Position numbers and translations under genes: made by a program
Origin: Desulfovibrio legallii
GTDB taxonomy: Bacteria > Desulfobacterota > Desulfovibrionia > Desulfovibrionales > Desulfovibrionaceae
Reading direction: 5' to 3'
Assembly: GCF_004309735.1 (NCBI RefSeq)
Contig: NZ_SIXC01000012.1
Location: 1 to 50,085 of the forward strand
DNA: 50,085 bases
Shown here: piece after piece, positions 26,475 through 34,620 of the stretch
Layout of the letters: each line of letters begins with the position of its first letter
Position numbering within the stretch: position 1 is the stretch's first letter
The notes under the pieces: model-generated
Seen by the model: only the letters and a program-made list of their open reading frames with translations
Told to the model about the DNA's origin: nothing
Databases searched by the model: none

Positions 26475-26732
26475 TCAGCCGGAGGCGGTATCTGAGGTGA
26501 TCAGGCTGGCGTGCAGCTCGAGGTTGCGCGACTCGTCGGCCCGCATCCGTGCCAGCAGCGCCGTGAAGGCCTCCGCTTCGGCGGCCGGGAGCTTTGACGC
26601 CCGTTCCAGCCGCGCCAGGCGTTGGTGCAGATTCTCCAGCAGGCCCAGGGCGTGGTCACGGATCAGACCGTCGCGCTTCTCCTGCGGCGTAGGGATGAAC
26701 TCGGTCAGGCCGCCTTTGCGTCGAACGATCAT
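26475..26732 (-). CDS. Small hypothetical protein at the end of the tail operon
   Basis: An 85-residue, mostly helical protein with ATG at 26732 behind AAGGAGGCACGGCC. The middle (G-L-L-E-N-L-H-Q-R-L-A-R-L-E-R-A) looks like a short coiled coil. No membrane segment is seen. It follows the DUF4815 gene by 12 nt and is the last gene before the hairpin. Small proteins in this place in phages are often tail-fibre chaperones or assembly factors, which is inference here. Confidence 0.65.
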   Translation of the reverse strand: MIVRRKGGLTEFIPTPQEKRDGLIRDHALGLLENLHQRLARLERASKLPAAEAEAFTALLARMRADESRNLELHASLITSDTASG

Positions 26733-26744
26733 GGCCGTGCCTCC

Positions 26745-29700
26745 TTAGCTCAGGGTCGCGCCCAGCGAATGGATGCGCGGGTAGATCAACGGCGTGCCGG
26801 TCATCTCGGCCTTGTAACGGACCTTGTTGCCGGTGTTGTCGGTGAAGGTGCGCACCAGGGTGTACTCGGTCCAGTTCTCGTCGATGGGCCGGGTGTCCTG
26901 GATGGTCATCGCCTCCCAGGTCAGGCCGCCGTCGTTGCTGGCGAACCATTGCAGGGTGGTGCCGCTGGGGATTTGCATCTGCACATAGGCCTTGGTCGAT
27001 TCCACTCCCTGGGTCAGCTCGTTCTCGCGGGTCAGGTAGGCCCCGGTGGTCTTGTTGAGGTAGCCCACCAGGTTGACGTCGCGGAAGTTGATGGCCGGGG
27101 TGTCGTTGGCAAGGGAGCTGCTCAGGCGCACGCGGATCTGGACCCGGGTGGCGAGGTTGGGCAGCCGTTCCTCCTCGGCGGGAACCATGGCGTCCCAGGT
27201 CACGCCGCCGTCGGTGGAGTATTCCCAGTCGAGGCCGGTGCCCTGGGGAATGGCCGAGTATTCGTCGAGGTTGATGTCGGAGAACTGCACGCCGGTGATC
27301 GGCTGGAAGCGAATCATACCCTCGGACTGGAAGTTGTAGCCGTAGATCTTCATCGCCAGGTCGGAGCCGTTGAGCGGCGTCCAGGTCTCGGCGTTGGAGC
27401 TCTCCAGCAGCACGCCTTCCATGTAGGTCTGGCGGGTGATGATGCCCCAGCGGCCCATCTTGCCCAGGGTGGCGGTGCGCACCTTGTAGTTGGTGCTGTT
27501 GGTCAGCAGCACCACGGAATAGCTGGTGTTGGCCTCGGCGTAGAACGGGTCATCGAAGCGAATGCGGGTCTCGCCGCTCAGGCTGATCTCGTTCGGGGCC
27601 AACACCTTCTCGGCGAACACCACGCCGTTGGGCAGACCGGTGGTGACGCCGCGAATCTGCACCGTGACCGGGATGCTCGGGTCCCTGGCGGTGAACTGCA
27701 GTCCGATGCTGGAGATCACCTGGTTTTGGGTGAAGCTGAAGGTCTGGGCCAGCGGATCGCGGGGTACGAAGATGGTCTGGGTGCGCCAGACCACCTGCAC
27801 CACGGGCACGCGGATGATGCGGTTCTCGATGATGCGCTCGATGCGGGTGATGACCAGCGGATCGTTGATCTGCAGGCTGGCCCGGGCCGAGTAGACGCCG
27901 TCGGCCATCTCCACGATGCGGTTGCCGTTGCGGGCGTTGGTCGGAATGGTGAAGGAGGCGCTGACCCGACCGGCCTCGTCGCTGATCAGGTTGCTGGCCA
28001 TCACCTGGCCGTCGCAGCGCAGCACGATGCCGGATTTGCTCGGGGTGAAGTTGATGCCGGTGACGGCGATCCCGGTTTGGCCGCGCCGCCCGAGGTTGGG
28101 CGTGATCTGCAACATAGCCGGGGGCTTGTCGAACACGGCGTAGGGGTTGATGTTGCGCTCCTCGGACCAGTCGTTCTGTTCAACGAGCACGGTCTCGTTG
28201 CCGGGCAGCAGCGCCAGACTGCCGAAGAAGCTCGCGTTGCTGCCCGCCTGATCGACCGAGAGCACCGTCGAGTGCGGAATGCGGTCCGGCGCGACGAAAC
28301 GGGCGATCTCGTTGACCCGGGCGTCCCATTCGGCGTGGTAGATGTCCGACTGGGCGGTGTTCGAGAAGTCGTCCGAGTAGATGCCTTTCTTGGTCTGGGC
28401 GTCCCGGTTCTGCAGCTCGTTGTTCATCTGGTACTGGGCGTCGTTGTACTTCAGATCCTCGACGTCCTGGATGATGTCGTGGATCTGGTCCATGGTGATG
28501 CGGGTCAGGCCGAAGTTGCGGATCTCCATGTCGGTGGAGTTGGGCGGGCAGTCGATGCTGCACAGCCCCAGGGCGTTTTCCGGGACGATGGGCAGCTTCG
28601 GAAAATCCGCCGGAGCCCCTTCCAGCCGCTTGATCTCGGTGGTGGTGGCGTAAACGATGTCGCGGCGGCCGAGGTAATAGTCATAGTCCAGGCTGCAGTT
28701 GGAGCCGTTCACCGGCTGATCGCCGAGGCTGCCGCGCCCGAAATTGATCACGTTGAGGTTACCCAGCTCGAGCTGAACCGGCGACATGGTGAGTCCGGCC
28801 GTGTTGGTGGCCGGAGGCGAAGCGGTGCCGATCTCCTCGACGCCGTCGTCGACGTAGGAGATCGCCTCGCTGCCCAGCTCCATCAGGCGCTTGTAGTCGG
28901 TGCGTGCGCCGTTGGTGGCAGCCCGGTAGACGCGATAGCCGGTCGCGCCGCTGACCGGCAGCCAGGAGAGCTTGTTCATCTCCCCGGCTGCGGTGACCCG
29001 GGCGATGACCGCAGCGGCGTTGAAGGCCGTCTCGCCGGTGGCGTTGTAGGCGGTCACCAGATAGAAGTAGTTTCCGGCCGCCGGATGGTTGGCCTGTCCG
29101 AACCAGCCGCTGTCCACGTAGTCGGTGCCCTTGACCATCTGCTTGGTGTAGGTCCAGCGCACCGTGTAGGTGGTGCCGATGGCCGGTTCGTTGCCGGAGC
29201 CGAGCCAGTCGACATGGTTGCCTGACTGCTGCCAGTCCACGCCCTCCTGGAAGATGGTCGCCCCCTGGCTGACCTCGAGGATGTCCACCACGGGATTGGG
29301 ATCGAGCAGGTCTTCGCCGCCGCCCACCGAGCCGCGAGTGACGTTGCGGGTGATCTCGACGATGGCTTCCACCTGGGTCGTCTCCTTCAGCGGCGTGGAG
29401 TTGACCGGATAGCGGCGCTTGTTGATGTCGAAGGTTTTCTGCTCACCGCGCACCGACTTGGTGGCGATGGATTTGGGCACCAGGGTCGAGGTGGGCAGAT
29501 CGCGCTGATGCCGGAAGCCCTGGATGTAGGCGCGTCCGGCGTTGGTGATCGCCTCCACACTGTCGTCGTCGACGCCGCCGATGAAGGTGTCGAAGCCCCG
29601 CACCAGATAGCTTCCGGCCTGGTCGAAGGTGCGCTCGGCCAGATTCTGAATCAGGGAATTGAGCCCTTCGGCGGCGGCGAAGGAGAGCTGGTCCTCGGTG

Positions 29701-30293
29701 ATCGAGGAGACGGTGATCCGGCTGCCCGGCAGAGTGCCCAGTAGATCCCGAAGGTAGAGGTTGGACTTCTCCTGCACCGTGGGCGTGACATCGCCGCTCT
29801 CGCGGTCGAACTTGTAGATCGGGATCACCCGGCGCTCGGCCACGTTGTTGGGCAGCGTCTGGCCGCTGGTGTCCGTCGCCTTGAGAGAAAGAACCCATTT
29901 TTCCCGCTCGGCGGTAGGCTCGCCGGTGGCCGGATTGATCAGGGCCGGGTCCTGGGTGTAGCCGTAGTTGTACTTCAGCAGCTCCACGTAAACGTATTCG
30001 GCCCCGCTGGTGGTGGCCGGATCATAGGTCAGGGTCGCGCCGCTCACCTGTTCCAGATGGCCGTCGATGTAGACCACGCCCGGGGCCAGGGTCAGGACGT
30101 TGGCGGCCGCGCTGACCTCGAGGCCCATGATGATGGAGCCTTCCTTGAACAGGATGTCGGCGATCTTGCGCCGCTCCAGGTTGATGATGTCCTGCTGCTC
30201 GTTGAGTTCGGAATCCAGCAGGTCGCGATCCTGATGGTAACGGATGCGCTTGTAGTTCTTGGTCGGGTCGAATGTCTCGCGTGAGATGCTCAT
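26745..30293 (-). CDS. Large DUF4815-type tail surface protein
   Basis: An 1182-residue protein beginning M-S-I-S-R-E-T-F-D-P-T-K-N-Y and continuing D-R-D-L-L-D-S-E-L-N-E-Q-Q-D, the signature start of DUF4815 phage structural proteins. A fibronectin-III-like domain lies near 415-475 (Y-F-Y-L-V-T-A-Y-N-A-T-G-E-T and G-A-T-G-Y-R-V-Y-R). The C-terminus has two related modules with S-T-D-G-G-V-T-W and S-N-D-G-G-L-T-W, a pattern of sugar-binding beta sandwiches. No signal peptide is visible. It is probably a tail-fibre or baseplate-rim protein that contacts the host surface. Its size and position at the end of the operon fit this. Confidence 0.75.
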   Translation of the reverse strand: MSISRETFDPTKNYKRIRYHQDRDLLDSELNEQQDIINLERRKIADILFKEGSIIMGLEVSAAANVLTLAPGVVYIDGHLEQVSGATLTYDPATTSGAEYVYVELLKYNYGYTQDPALINPATGEPTAEREKWVLSLKATDTSGQTLPNNVAERRVIPIYKFDRESGDVTPTVQEKSNLYLRDLLGTLPGSRITVSSITEDQLSFAAAEGLNSLIQNLAERTFDQAGSYLVRGFDTFIGGVDDDSVEAITNAGRAYIQGFRHQRDLPTSTLVPKSIATKSVRGEQKTFDINKRRYPVNSTPLKETTQVEAIVEITRNVTRGSVGGGEDLLDPNPVVDILEVSQGATIFQEGVDWQQSGNHVDWLGSGNEPAIGTTYTVRWTYTKQMVKGTDYVDSGWFGQANHPAAGNYFYLVTAYNATGETAFNAAAVIARVTAAGEMNKLSWLPVSGATGYRVYRAATNGARTDYKRLMELGSEAISYVDDGVEEIGTASPPATNTAGLTMSPVQLELGNLNVINFGRGSLGDQPVNGSNCSLDYDYYLGRRDIVYATTTEIKRLEGAPADFPKLPIVPENALGLCSIDCPPNSTDMEIRNFGLTRITMDQIHDIIQDVEDLKYNDAQYQMNNELQNRDAQTKKGIYSDDFSNTAQSDIYHAEWDARVNEIARFVAPDRIPHSTVLSVDQAGSNASFFGSLALLPGNETVLVEQNDWSEERNINPYAVFDKPPAMLQITPNLGRRGQTGIAVTGINFTPSKSGIVLRCDGQVMASNLISDEAGRVSASFTIPTNARNGNRIVEMADGVYSARASLQINDPLVITRIERIIENRIIRVPVVQVVWRTQTIFVPRDPLAQTFSFTQNQVISSIGLQFTARDPSIPVTVQIRGVTTGLPNGVVFAEKVLAPNEISLSGETRIRFDDPFYAEANTSYSVVLLTNSTNYKVRTATLGKMGRWGIITRQTYMEGVLLESSNAETWTPLNGSDLAMKIYGYNFQSEGMIRFQPITGVQFSDINLDEYSAIPQGTGLDWEYSTDGGVTWDAMVPAEEERLPNLATRVQIRVRLSSSLANDTPAINFRDVNLVGYLNKTTGAYLTRENELTQGVESTKAYVQMQIPSGTTLQWFASNDGGLTWEAMTIQDTRPIDENWTEYTLVRTFTDNTGNKVRYKAEMTGTPLIYPRIHSLGATLS

Positions 30294-30308
30294 GTTTGAA
30301 TCCTCCAG

Positions 30309-30842
30309 TTAGATCTTGATGATCCCGACCAGCTCCACGCGGGTGTCGGAAATCTTGTTGAAGTCGGGAATGTTCTTCACCTCGTACAGGTAGCCCGGGT
30401 GCAGCACCTCGCCGGTTGGGTTGGTGTCCTGATGGAACACGCCGCCCATGGCGAGATCCCCGGTGACGCTTTGCACGTACTGCACGTCGCCGCCGAAGAA
30501 GCCGTATTCGCGGATGGTGATGCCGTTGGCCTCCGCCTCGTCGAAGCGAAAGAAGATGCCGATGGTGTTGGTCTCCTCGCCGGTTTCGAGATAGCGCACG
30601 CCGTTGACCAGCAGCGCCCCTTCGGCGTCCTCCTTGAGGAAAGTCCGCTTGTAGTAGCGCTTGCGGGCGCGTTCGTTTCTGAGCCCGGTCTGGCCGATGT
30701 CCGGCGCGGGCGGATTCTGCGGGTCGCTGAAGCTGGCATCCCCGTCGCCGATGGCGCAGTGGGTGATGCCGTCCACGGCCTGGCCGAGGAGGAGTTTGGC
30801 CGTCAGTATCCGGCCGGTTTTGACGATGAGTCCCAGTGCCAT
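30309..30842 (-). CDS. Tail fibre-associated protein (hypothetical)
   Basis: A 177-residue protein. The N-terminus (M-A-L-G-L-I-V-K-T-G-R) and I-T-H-C-A-I-G-D-G-D resemble the N-terminal part of phage tail-collar or tail-fibre attachment proteins. No transmembrane segment is present. It sits 15 nt before the DUF4815 gene. I infer a fibre-attachment or baseplate-rim role. The family is not firmly identified. Confidence 0.6.
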   Translation of the reverse strand: MALGLIVKTGRILTAKLLLGQAVDGITHCAIGDGDASFSDPQNPPAPDIGQTGLRNERARKRYYKRTFLKEDAEGALLVNGVRYLETGEETNTIGIFFRFDEAEANGITIREYGFFGGDVQYVQSVTGDLAMGGVFHQDTNPTGEVLHPGYLYEVKNIPDFNKISDTRVELVGIIKI

Positions 30843-30854
30843 TGCTGTTCTCCT

Positions 30855-31316
30855 TTAGGTCTGAATTTCGTGGTCTTGATCGATGAGCACCGCGAACAGG
30901 ATCTGGCGCGTGTCGGCCAGCAGCCCGGCCGGGACCGCGATGCGCTGAACGGTGTCGGAACGGCTGATGTGTGCGCCGGATGTCCGGACGCTGGTGTCGA
31001 TGTTCCGCAGCCAGGGGCGCGTCACCCGCACCGCCGCGTCAACATCGACGCCCAGACGGCCATGGACGACGAGCCACAGGTCGGCGCTCCGGTTCAGGCG
31101 GTTGTTCACGCGAAGCGCGAGGTCGGATCGACGTTCGAGCCGATGGGCGACCCGCATTGCGCTGTCGGCCCGGACCATCACCGTGCGCCTGGCCGGTGCC
31201 CCGGAAAACAGCTCGAAAAGCGCTCCGGGTTGCGCCGCTCCAATGGCGAGCAGTTCCGGCCGCCGTGTGCCTCTGCGGGTGGTGATGGATGCCAGTTGTC
31301 CCTTATGCACGGCCAC
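30855..31316 (-). CDS. Repeat-containing tail-locus protein (hypothetical)
   Basis: A 153-residue protein starting at GTG 31316, chosen because GGGAGG lies seven bases upstream. Residues about 45-125 carry five or six imperfect 14-15-residue repeats of the type S/A-D-x-A-h-R-V-x-x-R-L (for example S-D-L-A-L-R-V-N-N-R-L-N-R), suggestive of a beta-solenoid or fibrous fold. The N-terminus (A-V-H-K-G-Q-L-A-S-I-T...G-T-R-R-P-E) resembles the 43-residue gene just upstream. No known family is recognised. Confidence 0.6.
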   Translation of the reverse strand: MAVHKGQLASITTRRGTRRPELLAIGAAQPGALFELFSGAPARRTVMVRADSAMRVAHRLERRSDLALRVNNRLNRSADLWLVVHGRLGVDVDAAVRVTRPWLRNIDTSVRTSGAHISRSDTVQRIAVPAGLLADTRQILFAVLIDQDHEIQT

Positions 31317-31434
31317 GGCGAATCCTCCCGCTGAGCTTGAGTGCCTGGCCACGGTTCATGGACATAAGCGTTTCCGGACGACGCTGGCCGGTGATCGTGC
31401 TGATGGGTTTGAGCTTTCCGCTATGCATTGCCAT
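31303..31434 (-). CDS. 43-residue protein, paralogous to the start of the next gene
   Basis: A small ORF with ATG at 31434, four nt after the stop of the upstream gene and with GAAGGAAT in front. It begins M-A-M-H-S-G-K-L-K-P-I-S and continues T-G-Q-R-R-P-E-T-L-M, which lines up with the N-terminus of the 153-residue protein encoded next. It ends with G-R-I-R-R-G-R-A and overlaps that gene's start by 14 nt. It is basic and hydrophilic. The coupling and similarity favour a real gene or a decayed duplicate. Confidence 0.5.
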   Translation of the reverse strand: MAMHSGKLKPISTITGQRRPETLMSMNRGQALKLSGRIRRGRA

Positions 31435-31438
31435 GGCG

Positions 31439-32428
31439 TTATTCCTTCACCGCGCACCAGCCGCCGGTGGTCAGGTTGAACACGCGGTAGCTGTCAGCTC
31501 CGATTTGAATGGTGTCTTCCGAGGCGACGTTGCCGCCGCCCACGGAGAAGATCTCGATGAGTTCGCCGCGCAGTTCCTGGTAGGCAGCGGAACCGGACAT
31601 CGAGGCGAGCCAGGGAAAAAGGATGGTGGTGCCGTAGCGCATCTCTGGATCGGTTTCGCCCTGGAGACCGCCGTTGGCCGCGCCGCAACGGCCCTGCTGG
31701 CCGGAGGCGGAGGTCCAGCCGTCGAACTTGTTCACGGCGTAGAAGGTGCCCGGCGCGTTGTAGTAACTGTTGATGACCGGCTGCGGGTCCTCGCCGATCT
31801 TGGCCCCCGAGGCGTAATCCCGAACGAGGGTCTCGACGGTAATGGTGTTCGGCGTGACGGCGGTGTCGATGGCGCTCACACGCACGCGTTCGATGCCCGC
31901 GTCGTCCTTGATCACATAGTCCTGTCCGGGCGTGACCACGGTGGCGTCGTTGACCTGAAGCACCACGCCGCTTCCGGCGGTGGCCGCCGCCTGCGTGAGC
32001 GCGACGGCCCCGGACCAGAAGCGTTTCAGCAGGCCGCTGTAATGGCCGTAGTAGGTGGAGACGAGCTTGGTCACCACGAAGACGTGGTCCAGATCGGCGA
32101 ACAGCCAGAAGATGAAGTCGGCGCTGTCCTCCACCCGCAGATAGGTGTAACTGGTGTGCGAAGCCTCGTTGACGCCGGTGTGGGTGGCCGCGTCCCAATA
32201 CTGGAATGCGGCGACGTGAATTCGCCCGGAGGTGGTGCTGATACGGAACTGTAGATAGGCGTCCTCGGCTCCGGATTCTCCGTGCGACTTGAAAACGAAA
32301 TACGGCTGCGGGTCGGCCGACTGATCGTCGTGCAGGGTCCAGCCGGTGGTGGTCACCAGAAAGGTCCGCAGTTGATTGAGCAGGTCGAGCCGACCGTGAG
32401 CGAGTCCTTGAATGCTGTGGTATGCCAT
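31439..32428 (-). CDS. Tail-locus structural protein (hypothetical)
   Basis: A 329-residue protein. The N-terminus (H-S-I-Q-G-L-A-H-G-R-L-D-L-L-N-Q-L) and later beta-rich sequence with aromatic clusters (T-S-Y-T-Y-L-R, F-I-F-W-L-F-A-D-L-D-H) suggest a virion protein. The insertion V-T-P-G-Q-D-Y-V-I-K-D-D-A-G-I-E-R-V-R-V looks like a small beta domain. No enzyme motif is seen. It lies between other tail-surface genes, 10 nt after the preceding one, so it is probably part of the baseplate rim or fibre. Confidence 0.6.
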   Translation of the reverse strand: MAYHSIQGLAHGRLDLLNQLRTFLVTTTGWTLHDDQSADPQPYFVFKSHGESGAEDAYLQFRISTTSGRIHVAAFQYWDAATHTGVNEASHTSYTYLRVEDSADFIFWLFADLDHVFVVTKLVSTYYGHYSGLLKRFWSGAVALTQAAATAGSGVVLQVNDATVVTPGQDYVIKDDAGIERVRVSAIDTAVTPNTITVETLVRDYASGAKIGEDPQPVINSYYNAPGTFYAVNKFDGWTSASGQQGRCGAANGGLQGETDPEMRYGTTILFPWLASMSGSAAYQELRGELIEIFSVGGGNVASEDTIQIGADSYRVFNLTTGGWCAVKE

Positions 32429-32438
32429 GGCGGCCTCC

Positions 32439-33032
32439 TTAGAGAATCGGGTTTTCCGTGCCGGTCAGGCGCAGCTTGATGTCGAGTTTGTTTTGCACCG
32501 GCGTGCCCGGGAGCACGGTGCAGCGCCGCCAGAAAGACAGCGTCTGCTGGAAGGCCTTGTCGCCGAGATTCAGCGGTGCGCCCTGGGTGGCGGTGTCGAG
32601 TTCGGCATGGGTCAGGGCCAGGCGGTACCAGACCGCTTCGTCGGTGCCGGTTTCATCGATGGGATCGAGCACCAGCCCGGTGTAGTCGTAGCCGGAATAG
32701 ACGGTCGTCCCGACGTTGTGCGCGGCCGGATTGGTGTTGGCCACGCCCCGCTGCACGGTGAGATTGGCGGTGCCGCCGCCGCTTTCGACGAGCATCTGCT
32801 CGCCGTCGATGATAATGAGTTCGCCGTCGGCAAAGCGCTGTTCGGCCAGGGCGATGGATGTCTGCGCCGCGTCGATGGCCGAAGCGAGGCCCGTCTGCTC
32901 GTTGGCGACGTAGAGTTGCCGATCCTTGATGTCGCCGTCGGTGCCGTTGTAGCTCTCGGCCTCGGGGCGGCTGAAATCCCCCTCGGAAATCTGCTGGGTC
33001 AGCGCTTCGTCAAGATAGAGATGTATCGCCAT
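32439..33032 (-). CDS. Tail-locus structural protein (hypothetical)
   Basis: A 197-residue protein starting M-A-I-H-L-Y-L-D-E-A-L. It contains a beta-rich motif (G-E-L-I-I-I-D-G-E-Q-M-L-V and L-T-V-Q-R-G-V-A-N-T) seen in phage proteins that carry a small domain with 'G-E-x-h-x-V' followed by 'V-x-R-G'. The C-terminus (L-D-I-K-L-R-L-T-G-T-E-N) is strand-like. It begins 10 nt after the gpI-like gene ends. A baseplate or fibre role is likely from position only. Confidence 0.58.
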   Translation of the reverse strand: MAIHLYLDEALTQQISEGDFSRPEAESYNGTDGDIKDRQLYVANEQTGLASAIDAAQTSIALAEQRFADGELIIIDGEQMLVESGGGTANLTVQRGVANTNPAAHNVGTTVYSGYDYTGLVLDPIDETGTDEAVWYRLALTHAELDTATQGAPLNLGDKAFQQTLSFWRRCTVLPGTPVQNKLDIKLRLTGTENPIL

Positions 33033-33042
33033 GGGTTCTCCT

Positions 33043-34620
33043 TCAGGTGGGCCACTGGGTGGCGCGATAGTTGTTGGTGGCGGCCTCGAACCCGGCCTGC
33101 GTAGGCGCGTGCAGATCCTGCTGACGGAACAGCCAGCGGTAGGAAGGCCGCGACCAGCGGAATCCGGCCTGGTTGAGGCGCATGCGGCTGACGCGCATGG
33201 GGCGGGTCCGATCCACGGAGAGACGCAGGCCGGTGGTGTTGAGCGGGCTTGCGCCCAGCTTCATGGTCTCGACCCGATGGCGCTGGAGAGAGCCCGTGTC
33301 CACATAGACTTCAAGCGAAGCCCGTTCGCCGGTCAGATTCGCATTGCTCAGATACCGGGTGTTCAGGGTGTTCGCGTTGAGCCGGAACACAGGCCCTCTC
33401 CGCCGCCATCGGTCGATCCGGTCGACGGCCAGGGTGACGTCCGCGTCGCAGCCAGCGGTGGAGGCGAGCAGCAGATTGCTGATGCCGCCCTGGTTGGCGG
33501 TGAGGTCGAGACCTTCGTTGAGCCTGGCGCGGCCAAGCTGAAAGCAGAGGCGGTGCCGGGATTCCAAGGGCAGGCGCAGGTCGTACTTGGCCTCCGCCCG
33601 CTCGACCGGTTCCGCCTGCGTGTCGAAAAAGAAATCCTTCTGCCGGAAGCAGTAGCGCAGCGCGGTCTCGCCATGGGTCAGCGGCTTGCGGTTGAGATGG
33701 CTCTCACCCAGCCCGAAGCCGCTTTCCAGCACATCGCCTTCGAAATCGCGGCCGGTGTAGATGGGCGTGCAGAAGGAAACCCGATCCTCGCCCACGCGGG
33801 TGTACGGCAGCCGCCAGTCGTTGAGGGCCTTGTGGTTCAGGCGCATCCGGTTCTGGCGGCCGTGAAAACGGGAGACCTTCACGTCGGCCCGATCGATCTC
33901 CGGGATCATCTCCGTGGTGCTGGTGAGCTGCAACAGCTCCCAGGCCCTCTGCTTGTTGGTCAGGTGGCGGCAGGAACCGAGCGAGGATCGGCCAAGGACG
34001 AAGGTTTCGTCGAGAAATGCCAATACGATCCGGCGCACGGCGTTGGCATGCCCGAAGTCGAGCATCGCGCCGCCTTCGATCCATTCCAGGAGGAACTGGA
34101 GCCAGAAACAGCGCGTGCCCGCCGGGTGGTGAAACACCAGGGCGTCGCGCAGCCCCTCGGTCTGGTTGAGGCACAGCACGCGAAACACGCCGAGGCTGAA
34201 CACCAGCCCGGGCAGCTTGGCGCTGCTGAGTTTTGAGCGGGCATTGAGACGCAGAGCCGAGCGGAAGGTCTCCTGCAGTTCCCCCTTCCAACCGAGCGCG
34301 TCAAAATCGCGTTCGATGGCCGGGATAGTGCCCTTGCGGCGATAGATTTCGACCGCCTCCCGCACGCGGCGGCGCTGGCAGTCCGGCGAACAGGTGCCGT
34401 CCACTTCGAGGCCGACCAGTCTCGCCAGCAGTGGCAAGAAGCGTTCGTCGCAATGATCGACGTCGAAGATGGTCGGGAAGTCGTCGATAGCCTGCTTGAG
34501 CTCGTCGAGCGTTCCGGCGGGAAGGCTCAGAAAGGTGCGCAGGTCACCGGCCTCGTCGTTGTGCTCGTAAAGCGGCGGCAGCAGGCCGAGCAGATTGTCC
34601 TTGAACCAATCCGACATCAA
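33043..34620 (-). CDS. Baseplate/tail protein I (P2 gpI-like) with long repeat-rich extension
   Basis: A 525-residue protein. Residues 1-180 match the P2 gpI class, with L-L-P-P-L-Y-E...F-L-x-L-P-A-G-T-L-D-E-L, then R-R-x-V-R-E-A-V-E-I-Y-R-R-K-G-T. P2 gpI is about 180 residues, so the remaining 345 residues are an added region. This region has recurring R-L-N/R-L-x segments (R-M-R-L-N-H-K-A-L, A-R-L-N-E-G-L-D, F-R-L-N-A-N-T-L-N), which suggest a beta-repeat structure. ATGATG at 34620 overlaps the baseplate J stop. In phages gpI links the baseplate to the fibres. Confidence 0.8.
   Translation of the reverse strand: MMSDWFKDNLLGLLPPLYEHNDEAGDLRTFLSLPAGTLDELKQAIDDFPTIFDVDHCDERFLPLLARLVGLEVDGTCSPDCQRRRVREAVEIYRRKGTIPAIERDFDALGWKGELQETFRSALRLNARSKLSSAKLPGLVFSLGVFRVLCLNQTEGLRDALVFHHPAGTRCFWLQFLLEWIEGGAMLDFGHANAVRRIVLAFLDETFVLGRSSLGSCRHLTNKQRAWELLQLTSTTEMIPEIDRADVKVSRFHGRQNRMRLNHKALNDWRLPYTRVGEDRVSFCTPIYTGRDFEGDVLESGFGLGESHLNRKPLTHGETALRYCFRQKDFFFDTQAEPVERAEAKYDLRLPLESRHRLCFQLGRARLNEGLDLTANQGGISNLLLASTAGCDADVTLAVDRIDRWRRRGPVFRLNANTLNTRYLSNANLTGERASLEVYVDTGSLQRHRVETMKLGASPLNTTGLRLSVDRTRPMRVSRMRLNQAGFRWSRPSYRWLFRQQDLHAPTQAGFEAATNNYRATQWPT

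Noticed and set aside
26622..29225. A long plus-strand open frame of 867 codons opposite the DUF4815 gene
   Set aside because: It is rich in Gly, Val, Asp and His with no family features, the usual look of an antisense frame in GC-rich DNA. The minus-strand gene has clear domains and a good ribosome site.
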